Counted from the stretch's first letter, positions 33,667-45,732 are shown. The stretch: 64,000 nt of DNA from Candidatus Methylomirabilota bacterium (GCA_016207095.1 JACQQF010000054.1:21792-85791); one strand, 5' to 3'. Made by a program: numbers and translations. The notes: a model not told the origin generated them from the sequence alone.

Positions 33667-33860
33667 TAGCTGAGCCGCCGGTAAAGCTCCCGATTCTTCT
33701 CTAGGACTCGCTTGGCAGCCTGCCGGAAGTCACCCTCGGGCCCAGCCAGCAGGTCCCGCACGGCGGCTCCGACCAGCTCTTCGACGGCTACGTTGAGGCG
33801 CCTGGCCTCCTCTGAGAGCCGCCTCTGCTGCTCATCGGTCATCTCAACAGAGAGTTTCAT
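33666..33860 (-). CDS. antitoxin partner of the Doc-like toxin
   Basis: MKLSVEMTDEQQRRLSEEARRLNVAVEELVGAAVRDLLAGPEGDFRQAAKRVLEKNRELYRRLS; directly upstream of the toxin. Confidence 0.85.
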   Translation of the reverse strand: MKLSVEMTDEQQRRLSEEARRLNVAVEELVGAAVRDLLAGPEGDFRQAAKRVLEKNRELYRRLS

Positions 33861-33920
33861 GCTTCCTCCTTTCTGGTAATTCTACGCCAATCCAGAATTC
33901 CGAAGGCTGACCCACCGTAG

Positions 33921-33983
33921 GCCCAACGGCATGCCGCTGAGCGGCTGTGCGTCAGCACAGTCCGTTCCTGCGGCGTGTTAGAC
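33921..33983 (-). repeat. attC-like site (array 1)
   Basis: - strand GTCTAACACGCCGCAGGAACGGAC...GCCGCTCAGCGGCATGCCGTTGGGC. Confidence 0.85.
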
Positions 33984-34328
33984 CGCCCTCTCAGGCAGCG
34001 TGAGAACGAGGAGAGAAGTCTCCGCGTCAGCCTCAAAGGCCTGCATCGCTGCTTGCTGGCTTCGCAGGAAGCGAAGGATGGCGTCCGACCCGGCATTGCC
34101 TACCGATAACCAGATGACCTTCGGGGGAGCGCCGTGGACGAAGCTGAGTTGGCGAAAGTCGTTGTCTTTGGAGACGATCGCATAGGCTTGCTGCCGAGCC
34201 CGTTCCCAGATCATCGCGTCCGTCGCAGCCCGCAGGCCAAGGGAGCGAACATGGGCGCTACCCGGATACTCGGATTCGAGAGCTTGGACGAGCCTGGGGC
34301 TCAGATTCTCGTCGAAAAGCAGCTTCAC
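33978..34328 (-). CDS. DUF5615 PIN-like protein (putative toxin)
   Basis: KLLFDENLSPRLVQALESEYPGSAHVRSLGL...AIVSKDNDFRQLS. Confidence 0.9.
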   Translation of the reverse strand: MKLLFDENLSPRLVQALESEYPGSAHVRSLGLRAATDAMIWERARQQAYAIVSKDNDFRQLSFVHGAPPKVIWLSVGNAGSDAILRFLRSQQAAMQAFEADAETSLLVLTLPERAV

Positions 34329-34558
34329 GCCACCGAGGAACCCGTGAGCCGGCGCTCGCGGGCGGCAGCGAATGCCAAGCAGGCGCGGATGTCTTCCGCC
34401 GTGAGGTCAGGAAAGTCGCCCAGGATCTGGGCTTCGGTCATGCCGCCGGCGAGGTATTCGAGGACGTCGTAGACGGTAATGCGGGTTCCCTTAATGCAGG
34501 GCTTTCCGCTCCGAACTCCGGGAGTGACGGTAATGCGATCTTGCCAGGTCATAGACAT
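34325..34558 (-). CDS. DUF433 protein (putative antitoxin)
   Basis: ITVTPGVRSGKPCIKGTRITVYDVLEYLAGGMTEAQILGDFPDLTAEDIRACLAFAA; overlaps the DUF5615 gene. Confidence 0.92.
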   Translation of the reverse strand: MSMTWQDRITVTPGVRSGKPCIKGTRITVYDVLEYLAGGMTEAQILGDFPDLTAEDIRACLAFAAARERRLTGSSVA

Positions 34559-34611
34559 AAGTGTAACCCTCCTTGGCGGACGATACAAGCACTCATTATC
34601 CCACGAGTGCG

Positions 34612-34673
34612 GGCTAACGCAAAGCTAACCGGCGCGCGCCATTTGCGCATCCGTGTTCAGCGCCGGGTTAGGT
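34612..34673 (-). repeat. attC-like site (array 1)
   Basis: - strand ACCTAACCCGGCGCTGAACACGG...GCGCGCCGGTTAGCTTTGCGTTAGCC. Confidence 0.85.
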
Positions 34674-34678
34674 GACAC

Positions 34679-35365
34679 TCAGTTCGGCGCATCTGTTTTG
34701 CCCTGATTGCATGACCAACAGAGCGTTTGAAGATTCTTCGGATCGTTGGTACCGCCTTCGGCGACCGGAATGATGTGGTCAACCTCCAGTGTTACTTCGG
34801 AGTTCTTCTTTGGGCTGGCACCACACTTCACGCACTGCTCGCGATCTCGCTTTAGGATGGCGTACCGAAGCTTCTGAGAAATTGGTGGACGGGCTGGTCG
34901 CTCGCGCTCGACTCTCCGAAGGAGATCGGCCTCAGTGAGTTCACCGTTCTGGACCTCAACAATTCGTTTCGCCAAAGGTCCGACGCCGCCAAAGAAAGCC
35001 CCATACGTCTTGACGCGAAAGGGATACTTCTTGCGTTCAAGAAAGGCCTCAAGTTGCCTGAGTGATGGGACAGAGTGTTGCTCTTTCCAGCACGCCCGAA
35101 ACGCCTCGACCATCGCTGCGGGATCAACTTTCTGTCCGCGTACGGCCCGGAATCCTGCCTCGTGAAGCGCCTTTGCCCAACTCCCAAACTGCCGCCGGAT
35201 GGTGTCAGATGTGACCAGGCGTTTCTTCCAGCCGTCGTACTCACGCATGCCGAAGGTTTCGCACTGGTGTAGCCGACCGTACTCCCTCAACGACGCGACG
35301 ATCTCCGCTCTCGACGCATGGGTTTTGACGCGATCGATTTCAAAGCGAAACGGTGCGTCGGTCAT
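34679..35365 (-). CDS. HNH endonuclease with homing-endonuclease-associated repeats, cassette gene
   Basis: QFGSWAKALHEAGFRAVRG-type repeats plus HNH core CVKCGASPKKNSEVTLEVDHIIPVAEGGTNDPKNLQTLCWSCNQGK. Confidence 0.9.
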   Translation of the reverse strand: MTDAPFRFEIDRVKTHASRAEIVASLREYGRLHQCETFGMREYDGWKKRLVTSDTIRRQFGSWAKALHEAGFRAVRGQKVDPAAMVEAFRACWKEQHSVPSLRQLEAFLERKKYPFRVKTYGAFFGGVGPLAKRIVEVQNGELTEADLLRRVERERPARPPISQKLRYAILKRDREQCVKCGASPKKNSEVTLEVDHIIPVAEGGTNDPKNLQTLCWSCNQGKTDAPN

Positions 35366-35370
35366 GTTTC

Positions 35371-35450
35371 ACCTAACGCTCCCAGTAACTGGCGCGCTGT
35401 GTCGGCAGCGCGCCGTCGGCACAGCGTCCGCGTTAACTGGGCGGTTAGAG
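35371..35450 (-). repeat. attC-like site (array 1)
   Basis: - strand CTCTAACCGCCCAGTTAACGCGGAC...GCGCCAGTTACTGGGAGCGTTAGGT. Confidence 0.88.
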
Positions 35451-35451
35451 G

Positions 35452-36099
35452 TCACGTTCTTTGGCAACCCCAATCCGTGTCCGGCGGGAACACTGTCCTC
35501 ATGTCTTTGGCACCTCCGTCCGCGTCGGTGACCATACGCTGAACGTTTGTTTGTTCGCGGGGGAAGCCATCGAATATCAAACTGAGAATCTGGGGTGCCG
35601 TAACGAAGAGTTGATTGCACCATCCGGTTTCGGAAACTACGCCGTCCCAAAGTTTCTCGCCGGTGGTCGCTCGGGAGATGCGAACAGCGATGGTCTTGGT
35701 GTACAGGCGGGTCGAGCCGGCCACCGTTGTGGCTGTTGAGTACGACGGGCTGAAGCTGACAGTGTTTCCCCAAACGTAAGCGGTCTGTGGGGCTCGATTG
35801 ATTATGGTATACGCCGAGGACACCGATCCAGCAGGAACCGTGTCATAGGTGAATGACACAAGGAAGTCCGGCGACGCTTCCGTGAAGCGGTAACCAAGCT
35901 TTTCAAGCTTGTACCGCAGCATTCGCTCGATCTTGTTTCCTACAACGAGATTGCCGTTGACGAGCCGAACTGCAAAAGTGCCGGTTCGTGGCAACTCCGC
36001 GTAGAGGTTTGTGTTGGACACCCCCTTGATCATCGCTGCGCACCCGGTCAAAGCAGCAACAAATCCCAACAGGACAACGGTTCGCCAATCTCTGAGCAT
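35452..36099 (-). CDS. DUF4136-like lipoprotein, cassette gene
   Basis: Lipobox LTGCAA; ERMLRYKLEKLGYRFTEASPDFLVSF pattern. Confidence 0.7.
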   Translation of the reverse strand: MLRDWRTVVLLGFVAALTGCAAMIKGVSNTNLYAELPRTGTFAVRLVNGNLVVGNKIERMLRYKLEKLGYRFTEASPDFLVSFTYDTVPAGSVSSAYTIINRAPQTAYVWGNTVSFSPSYSTATTVAGSTRLYTKTIAVRISRATTGEKLWDGVVSETGWCNQLFVTAPQILSLIFDGFPREQTNVQRMVTDADGGAKDMRTVFPPDTDWGCQRT

Positions 36100-36108
36100 T
36101 GTTGTGAC

Positions 36109-36215
36109 CTCTAACGGATGGCGGCTCAGCGGCCGTCGGGTCGGACGGTAGCAGGGGCTTGCCACCAGCGGTCAACAGGACCGTGGCCGCGGACCGCCGC
36201 AGCCGCGAGTTAGAC
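36109..36215 (-). repeat. attC-like site (array 1)
   Basis: - strand GTCTAACTCGCGGCTGCGGCGGTCC...GACGGCCGCTGAGCCGCCATCCGTTAGAG. Confidence 0.87.
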
Positions 36216-36701
36216 ACCCTCGGCGAGCTTAGCGGTCAGATCCCTCGCTCCCTTGGCGTCCCACAGGTCGCGGATCATCAGGACGCTTCCATTAACGTGG
36301 CGACGAAAGCGTGCAAGGCGCCGCACAGTGGCGTATGGTAGCTGGACGGCCCTGCGAACAGTGTAGTCCTCGTTGAAGATGACCGCGATGAGGAAGTCGA
36401 AGTGCCGCTTCTCTATCGCTCGGATGGCGCTGAGCATCGTCGCCTTGCTCGACGGTGTTTCCCGCCTGGCCTTGATCTCGAAGCGCCGCCCCCGACCGTC
36501 GACCGCATCAAAACCTGCGGTGGAGTTCTCCGCGAGACGCAGGCGGAGTCTCTTGGCGACGAGCCCTTCGGCATAGTCCGCGACAGGGTTGTTCCCGCTC
36601 CGGCTGATCCCGCGACGACGCAACTCTGCCGAAACAGCACCGTGGAGCTTGAGAAGGTTGCGCGCCGAGAGGCGAGGCAGATCAGTCAACGCGGGAGCCA
36701 T
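36210..36701 (-). CDS. hypothetical protein with possible PD-(D/E)XK nuclease-like motif, cassette gene
   Basis: NPVADYAEGLVAKRL...TAGFDAVDGRGRRFEIKARRE (D...ExK spacing). Confidence 0.6.
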   Translation of the reverse strand: MAPALTDLPRLSARNLLKLHGAVSAELRRRGISRSGNNPVADYAEGLVAKRLRLRLAENSTAGFDAVDGRGRRFEIKARRETPSSKATMLSAIRAIEKRHFDFLIAVIFNEDYTVRRAVQLPYATVRRLARFRRHVNGSVLMIRDLWDAKGARDLTAKLAEGV

Positions 36702-36705
36702 GTGC

Positions 36706-36778
36706 GTCTAACGCTCGCAGTCAGCGGCCGCGGGGCGAGCAGCGCGAGCCCCCGGTCCGCTGCAGTGCGATGTTGGAC
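36706..36778 (-). repeat. attC-like site (array 1)
   Basis: - strand GTCCAACATCGCACTGCAGCGGACC...GCGGCCGCTGACTGCGAGCGTTAGAC. Confidence 0.9.
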
Positions 36779-36804
36779 GGCAAGCGCATCCGGGTCACCT
36801 GAAT

Positions 36805-37326
36805 CTACGGCACCACGACGATCGACGTTTTGCTTCCTCGACAGATCTTCTCGGCGACTGTTCGCAGATGTTCCCGGTCTTTGGCCCCCACGGTTCCGCA
36901 GTGGATTATCAGCACGGTTCGATCACGATGCGCCAACGCAAGCATCGCCTGGCCTATCCCTTGCGTTAGCTTGGCGGCATGTCCAATATTGCCGAGGCAT
37001 TTCACTTCGATACCGATTGATCCTTGAGCGGGATGTTTGACGACGATGTCCAGGCGGCTGTTGCTGCCCAGCACGTTCACGTCGGGACCGCGATCTTCGC
37101 AACAGAAGGCCTTCCAGGCCGCATCTGAACGTCCGTTGCGTTCCTTCGTGTGAGAGGTCAGGCAAAAGGCGGCTGTGTCCTGCACGACCTCGGACATAAG
37201 CTTGACCAATCGGTCCCATACGGCGGCCTCAAAAGCAGATTCGCTTTCGTACGTCTTAGAGTAGCCCGATTCGGCAAGCCGCTTCACGAGAGCGACATTC
37301 AAATCTTCAATAGTCGCATAGGGCAT
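36805..37326 (-). CDS. hypothetical protein with possible D...ExK nuclease-like motif, first cassette of array 1
   Basis: SRLDIVVKHPAQGSIGIEVKCLG. Confidence 0.55.
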   Translation of the reverse strand: MPYATIEDLNVALVKRLAESGYSKTYESESAFEAAVWDRLVKLMSEVVQDTAAFCLTSHTKERNGRSDAAWKAFCCEDRGPDVNVLGSNSRLDIVVKHPAQGSIGIEVKCLGNIGHAAKLTQGIGQAMLALAHRDRTVLIIHCGTVGAKDREHLRTVAEKICRGSKTSIVVVP

Positions 37327-37345
37327 GAGCGTAGATTCCGTTCCT

Positions 37346-37420
37346 TGCCGTCTAACTATTAAGTGAGCGGCGGGAGGCCCCGGTTATTCTGGCGGGCTAT
37401 CCCCGACAGCTCGGATCACG
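37346..37420 (-). other. attI-like junction of integron 1
   Basis: GTTAGAC core (37350-37356 on the opposite strand) between the first cassette and the 3' end of intI remnant 1; TAACTATTAAGT shared with 53336ff. Confidence 0.55.
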
Positions 37421-37565
37421 GTTTTTGCATGTAAGTACCCGAAATATCGCTCCGTTCGCATACCCTGTCAAGCACTGTTTTGATTGCAATAGGCTGCCTG
37501 CTGGTCGGTCTATTGCGCTATTGGCCCGCAGCCTATCCCGTTCACAAACTACCCGTTCGTCCAGC

Positions 37566-38429
37566 CTAACTCAGTCGATCCGCAGGGCTGTAGACCCCAC
37601 GCCCACCCCGATTTAGAACATGGGTGTAGATCATGGTCGTGCTCACATCCCTGTGCCCCAACAGCTCCTGAACCGTTCGAATGTCATATCCATCCTCAAG
37701 GAGGTGGGTGGCGAAGGAGTGCCGCAAGGAGTGGGAACTGGCTGGCTTGGCGAGCGCTGCCCGACGGGCGGCGTCTTTGACAGCCTTCTGGACCACGGAC
37801 TCGTGCAGATGGTGCCTAGCGCATGCCGGTCAACCGGTCCATGTAATGCTTCGAGGCTGGGAAGACCCATTGCCACGCCCATTCCTTATCCGCGTTGGGG
37901 TACTTGCGTTGAAGGGCGTTCGGCAAAGCCACACGACCCAACCCCCGCTCCAGATCGCGCTGGTGCTGCCGTCTCACGAGATTGAGGTGCCTGGCAAGCG
38001 GCTCTTTTACCGCCGCGGGGAGCATCGTCAGGCGATCTTTGTTTCCTTTGCCCTCTCTCACGACAATCTGGTTACTGGTGAAGTCGAGATCCTTCACTCT
38101 GAGCCGCATGCATTCCATCAGACGAAGGCCGGCTCCGTAGAGCAGCGTCGCGATCATCCATTCGGCGCCGCCGAGACACCCAAGTAACGCCTTCACCTCT
38201 TGCCGGGTCAGAACGACAGGCAACCTGTGCGGCCTTTTGGCTCGAACGACGCCGTTCACGTACCCGATGTCTTTCCCCAAGACTTCTCGGTACAGAAACA
38301 GGAGGGCGTTCAGCGCCTGGTTTTGGGTCGAAGCGGCGACATGGGAATCGCTCGCCAGGCTCGATAAGAACCTTGCAATCTCGCCTTCGCCCATTTCTGC
38401 CGGATGGCGCTTGTTGTGGAAGAAGAAAG

Positions 38430-38431
<2 letters not shown>
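37566..38431 (-). pseudogene. intI: integron integrase (IntI) remnant 1: 5'-truncated and frameshifted
   Basis: FFHNKRHPAEMGEGEIARFLSSLA...[111 protein letters not shown]; one extra nt at about 37816 breaks the frame; N-terminus lost at the dnaE2 junction. Confidence 0.93.
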
Positions 38432-41552
<3,121 letters not shown>

Positions 41553-41692
41553 CGATTAGAAAGTCCCCTTCCCCCTTACCTTCATCCTCTCCCACAGCGG
41601 GGGAGAGGATATTTTGTTTTCCCTGCGGGTCGTAGAGAACCCAGGATTTCTCTCCGTGATAACATCCTTTTATACCAATCAGTTATGAAGAT

Positions 41693-43135
41693 TTAGTCAA
41701 CTTTTCCATGAAGAAACCACCGCTGGCGATCCGGGTCATAAAAGACCCAGAGCATCTCGCCGTGCCGCGTCTCCACAAAGTAGTATTCGCGATGCACCTC
41801 CCGCATCCACCACCCACCGCTGACGATATGCGGCCCGTGGAGCGTGATAGAGGGGCGACCTGGAGTTGCCAGTGGAACCGGCTTGGCGAAAATCCGGCGC
41901 ACCAGGTTTCGCAGCATCACCTGCCGTGGCTTAGGGAGTACCACCTGCTCCAGCGGCTCCCACTTGAAGCTCGCCTCCGGGAGGTGCCCGTCTGTGAGTC
42001 GCGCCCGCACGACCGCCCCGTCGCCGAACGTGGCCCGAACGCGGGCCAGCGACCGGTTGGCCGCATCAAGATCGCGCCGGGACCGCTCGGCGAAGAGCCG
42101 GAGCTGTTCGGGCGTCGCCGGGACCCCGCTCGCCGTGAGTTCGATCTCGATCACTCCGGCAGGAAGCGCAGCCGCCTCCAGCCGCAGGCGGACGAGATCG
42201 AGCACTTGTACCGCGTCGAGCGTGGGAGCCGCGGGGCAGACGCGCTCGTCACGCCATCCCCTCCCGTCGAGCAGGAGGCGAAGCGTGAGTTCCGCGAGCG
42301 CCTCCCCTCGGGCAACGAGCGTCAGGAGCAGCGGATGGAGGAACCGCTTGACAAGGAAGAGCAGGCGCGTCGCGTTGGTCTCTGGTTGATCGAGGATGAG
42401 CGACTGTCGGACCGGCTCTTCGGCGTGGTGTGGCTGGAGCGGTGCCCACAGATCGCCGGATGCCGCTCGGTGGAAGCGATAGGCCTCCGACCCAAAGCGT
42501 TCGAAGAGCCCTCCGGCAGGAAGGGAGAGCAGCGCGCCGACAGTCGCCATCCCGAGCTTCGAGAGCGTGTCGCGGAGGTTCGGATCGAGGTCCAGGCGGT
42601 CGAGCCGAACCTGCTGCGCGGCAGCACGCTCCTGACCGGGGTTCTCGAAGACTACCGTTCCCTCGCGTGCGCTGGCCACGGCATAGGTGCCGAAGCGGGT
42701 GAACCCCACTACCACCGTCGCGCGGAAGCCCATGCTGCTGAGATCGGTGAAGATCGCGCGCGCCCATTCCTCGAGGGACGCATAGAGGCGACCCAGTCCT
42801 GCCCCGCTCAGCCAGAAAACGCCGGGTTCTTCTGGAGACGGTTCGACCTCGGGAGTGAAGCGCCCGAGTCGCTCCGTGAGTGTCGCGACCACTTCGGCGA
42901 TCTCGGCGGGCGGGACCACGCCGGCCCGCAACTCGGCCGTGAGCGAACAGCCGGCAGCATAGCGGAGGCCGGAGAGCACGCCGGCGCGACGCGCCGCCTC
43001 GTTCACCCAAAGGATAAGCCCCTGCGGCCTGTCCTCCGCCACCACGGCCACCGGGTGGGCCACCCATTCGGGATGACGCCGCAGCAAGAGCTGCAACGGA
43101 AACGCGGCGAGGCTAACGCAGGCCAGCCGGTCCAT
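41693..43135 (-). CDS. imuB: DNA polymerase Y family protein ImuB
   Basis: Y-family-like ORF MDRLACVSLAAFPLQLLLRRHPEWVAHPVAVVAEDRPQG; upstream of dnaE2. Confidence 0.9.
   Translation of the reverse strand: MDRLACVSLAAFPLQLLLRRHPEWVAHPVAVVAEDRPQGLILWVNEAARRAGVLSGLRYAAGCSLTAELRAGVVPPAEIAEVVATLTERLGRFTPEVEPSPEEPGVFWLSGAGLGRLYASLEEWARAIFTDLSSMGFRATVVVGFTRFGTYAVASAREGTVVFENPGQERAAAQQVRLDRLDLDPNLRDTLSKLGMATVGALLSLPAGGLFERFGSEAYRFHRAASGDLWAPLQPHHAEEPVRQSLILDQPETNATRLLFLVKRFLHPLLLTLVARGEALAELTLRLLLDGRGWRDERVCPAAPTLDAVQVLDLVRLRLEAAALPAGVIEIELTASGVPATPEQLRLFAERSRRDLDAANRSLARVRATFGDGAVVRARLTDGHLPEASFKWEPLEQVVLPKPRQVMLRNLVRRIFAKPVPLATPGRPSITLHGPHIVSGGWWMREVHREYYFVETRHGEMLWVFYDPDRQRWFLHGKVD
43112..43134 (+). 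repeat. 23-bp direct repeat, copy A (imuB start)
   Basis: GCTAACGCAGGCCAGCCGGTCCA identical to 44994-45016. Confidence 0.95.
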
Positions 43136-43565
43136 TTTTCTCCACCTTCGCTCAGTGAAGAGAACGCGCTGTTAGGCGAGTCCCTCGCGGAACATGGCTT
43201 TCAGTTCAACAAGCGCCATACCCTTGATTTCATCAGAACCGTTGTGAAGAAACCCGTTGCATCTTCCCCATCAACAGGATGGTTCCTTTTTTCTTTGCCG
43301 GGAGTAATTCTTACATCGTTTTGATCGTCCATCCCGCCAGGGTTTGGCCGCTTAAACCGTCACTAACCCCCTCCAGGCGCCGAAAACCCGGCCTTAAGGC
43401 GAGACGTAAGCACAGCGGGCACGTTGCTTGCCTATGAATGTACAGAACGTACAGGCCGCAGGTATTGGTCATCGCCTTGGCGCCGAGGCTGCCATCGGCC
43501 AGAGGTCGCTCGCGAGACGCCGGCTTTGAGCAGCGAAAACGATTCCTCGCCGACACGGCGCGGGG

Positions 43566-43964
43566 GTGGGACATGTATGCCAACCTCTATTCTGGGGGGA
43601 TTCACTGATGGCACGAAGACTCACACGGCACATCCTGCCGATGCCAACACGGCTCATCGGCAGACTTCTGGTGATTTGGATCGGGTGTTTTTCCGCTACC
43701 GCCTTTGCGGCGCCTGGCCGGACGTCGGTAGTTCCATCGCCACGTTCGACTCGAGAGGTCGGCCTGGCCCGAATCGTCTCGGTCGTGAAAGACAGGGTTC
43801 CGGATCGCGAATTATTGGAGAAGGCACAGGCGAAACTTCTCTCGTTGAGCGATCGACAAGTCCGCATCGCGGCGGCCCTCGCTGAGCGAATCGCAGAGGA
43901 GAGCCATGGGGCAGTCGCGGAAACAGCGTTCCTCCTGTTGACCGTTTTGATCATCTTCTCTTAG
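43566..43964 (+). CDS. hypothetical exported/membrane protein
   Basis: ORF with N-terminal hydrophobic segment and C-terminal TM; within the insertion between imuA and imuB. Confidence 0.5.
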   Translation: MGHVCQPLFWGDSLMARRLTRHILPMPTRLIGRLLVIWIGCFSATAFAAPGRTSVVPSPRSTREVGLARIVSVVKDRVPDRELLEKAQAKLLSLSDRQVRIAAALAERIAEESHGAVAETAFLLLTVLIIFS

Positions 43965-44007
43965 GTCTGCACCCCGGATTCCCGCTCAAGGGTTCTTTCC
44001 AGACCAC

Positions 44008-44982
44008 ATGGGCATGAAGATGAACAGACTGTCGCATGCGGTCAGACAAGGGTCCGTTCGAGTCGCGTCCCGCGTGGCGATGGTCGTGGTGAACACTGCC
44101 AGGCGGTCGGCGGATGTCGTGTATCACCTCGCGATCCTCGGCTTGAGCGCTGGGATCGCCCTGTCGCTCCCCGTCACCGCCGGCTTCCTTGCCAGAAATC
44201 TCCTCTACTACTGGTCTCGCATCGAAGACGAGAAGATCTTCTTGATCTTGGTTGAGATCGCGGTGGCGGTGATACTGGTCCTCCTGTTGAGTTCGGTCGG
44301 GAGGAGCTGGCGCGATGGACGATTCGCGAAGATGGCGAGACGCGCTGGGATGCTGTCCGCGGCATCCGGTGGAGAGTTCTTCGCCAGACGACGGATCAGA
44401 AGATTGAAGGTGCGGCAGGGCTTTGGCCGTGATCTCATGCTGATCGGATCGACCGGCGCCAGGACCTTCGTGGACCCGAAGGGAGACCTGTATAGCGTGC
44501 TACACAGTTGCCGTGAGGCGAAGATTATGCTCCTCGATCCCGAAAGTGAGGGTGCGAGGGCGCGCGCCAAGGCCATTCTCCACCCGGACGTGACAGAAGA
44601 GGTCTTTCGGGAGCAGATCAGGAAGAGCATCGCGTTCCTCAAGGCGCTCAAGGAAGTCCAAAAGACCATCAGACTCAAGCTCTATGCGGATCCACCGTTC
44701 CTCAAGCTGGCGATCCTCGGCGACTACATCTCGATGCAGTACTATCACGCGGGCATGGATGTTCAGATGATGCCCGAGTATTTGTTCAAGCACGATCAAA
44801 ACCCGGCGAGCCTGTATACCCCCCTGTATCAGTATTTCCTGGCCAGATGGAATGACCCGGACATCTCGGAATATGACTTCGAGACGGATGAGCTGGTCTT
44901 TCGGGACCCGGCCGGCAATGAGGTGAAGCGAGGACCGTTCAGCAGGTCTGGAGCCGGGCAGGCGAATGCCTCTCGCGCCTGA
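44008..44982 (+). CDS. hypothetical membrane protein
   Basis: Long ORF, two predicted N-terminal TM segments and a soluble C-terminal domain. Confidence 0.65.
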   Translation: MGMKMNRLSHAVRQGSVRVASRVAMVVVNTARRSADVVYHLAILGLSAGIALSLPVTAGFLARNLLYYWSRIEDEKIFLILVEIAVAVILVLLLSSVGRSWRDGRFAKMARRAGMLSAASGGEFFARRRIRRLKVRQGFGRDLMLIGSTGARTFVDPKGDLYSVLHSCREAKIMLLDPESEGARARAKAILHPDVTEEVFREQIRKSIAFLKALKEVQKTIRLKLYADPPFLKLAILGDYISMQYYHAGMDVQMMPEYLFKHDQNPASLYTPLYQYFLARWNDPDISEYDFETDELVFRDPAGNEVKRGPFSRSGAGQANASRA

Positions 44983-44993
44983 ACGCCAAGGCT

Positions 44994-45016
44994 GCTAACG
45001 CAGGCCAGCCGGTCCA
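44994..45016 (+). repeat. 23-bp direct repeat, copy B (imuA end)
   Basis: GCTAACGCAGGCCAGCCGGTCCA identical to 43112-43134. Confidence 0.95.
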
Positions 45017-45645
45017 CGGCAGACCTCCGCATGCGTCCATGTCGGGCCCCGGCGCTTGTCCTTGAGGACGGCGAGCCCACATGAAAACCGGTCATCGCAG
45101 ACTTTCTGCCTCTGCGCCTGGACCCGGAGGGAGACGAGCGAGCCCAGCGACGGTAGCTCGCCGCCCTTCTCCGTCAGGCAGAGAATCGCGGTCTGGTGCT
45201 TCTGTGCCAGTCCAGTCAGGCGCGTCTGGAGCGGGATGGGCACGTCGGCGCCGGCACCGAGGTCGAGCACGATCAGGCCGAAGGCGCCCGACCGCACGAG
45301 CTGGTCCGCGACGCGACCCACGGCCTTGGCATTAGCGACTCGGACGACCACCAGGGCGCCCAGATCAACCCCTCCCTCGGCCGCGTCTGGCGGGTAGAAG
45401 CCGCGTTCCTCCAGCGCGATCCAGGCGACCGGTTCACCCTGCCGCTGCGCCTCCAGCACCAGCCCGAAGGCGAGCGTGAGCGCCGCCGTCGCCCCCGCCG
45501 CCGAGATCTCCACCAACCGCCCGGCAATCTGCTCCAGCCCCCACGGCCGGCCTGATGGCTCAACAGCCCTTTGCCAGACGCGCACCGCCGCGACCACCCC
45601 TTGCAGCTTCCCCAACCCTTCTTTCCCATAATGTGTATTATACAT
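44995..45645 (-). CDS. imuA: ImuA-like (RecA/SulA-related) SOS mutagenesis protein; start codon uncertain
   Basis: Divergent RecA-like core with imuB/dnaE2 context; LGLIVLDLGAGADVPIPLQTRLTGLAQKHQTAILCLTEK. Confidence 0.75.
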   Translation of the reverse strand: MYNTHYGKEGLGKLQGVVAAVRVWQRAVEPSGRPWGLEQIAGRLVEISAAGATAALTLAFGLVLEAQRQGEPVAWIALEERGFYPPDAAEGGVDLGALVVVRVANAKAVGRVADQLVRSGAFGLIVLDLGAGADVPIPLQTRLTGLAQKHQTAILCLTEKGGELPSLGSLVSLRVQAQRQKVCDDRFSCGLAVLKDKRRGPTWTHAEVCRGPAGLR

Positions 45646-45654
45646 TTGACTAAT
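45635..45654 (-). promoter_or_regulatory. Candidate LexA box overlapping the imuA promoter
   Basis: ATTAGTCAAATGTATAATAC (- strand), 18/20 identical to the lexA upstream motif. Confidence 0.65.
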
Positions 45655-45732
45655 CCCTCAGCGAAAAAAAATTCCGAACTCAAGGCCACAAAAATCCCAG
45701 GCGAAAACCCCGACTGCTCAGAACTCTCCACC

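Noticed and set aside
43111-43177. GGCTAAC...GTTAGGC pair near the imuB start as an attC
   Set aside because: Only the 7-bp cores pair; no internal stem complementarity, and the left core is part of imuB coding sequence
41708-43324. 538-aa + strand ORF opposite imuB
   Set aside because: Antisense shadow ORF of the well-supported imuB
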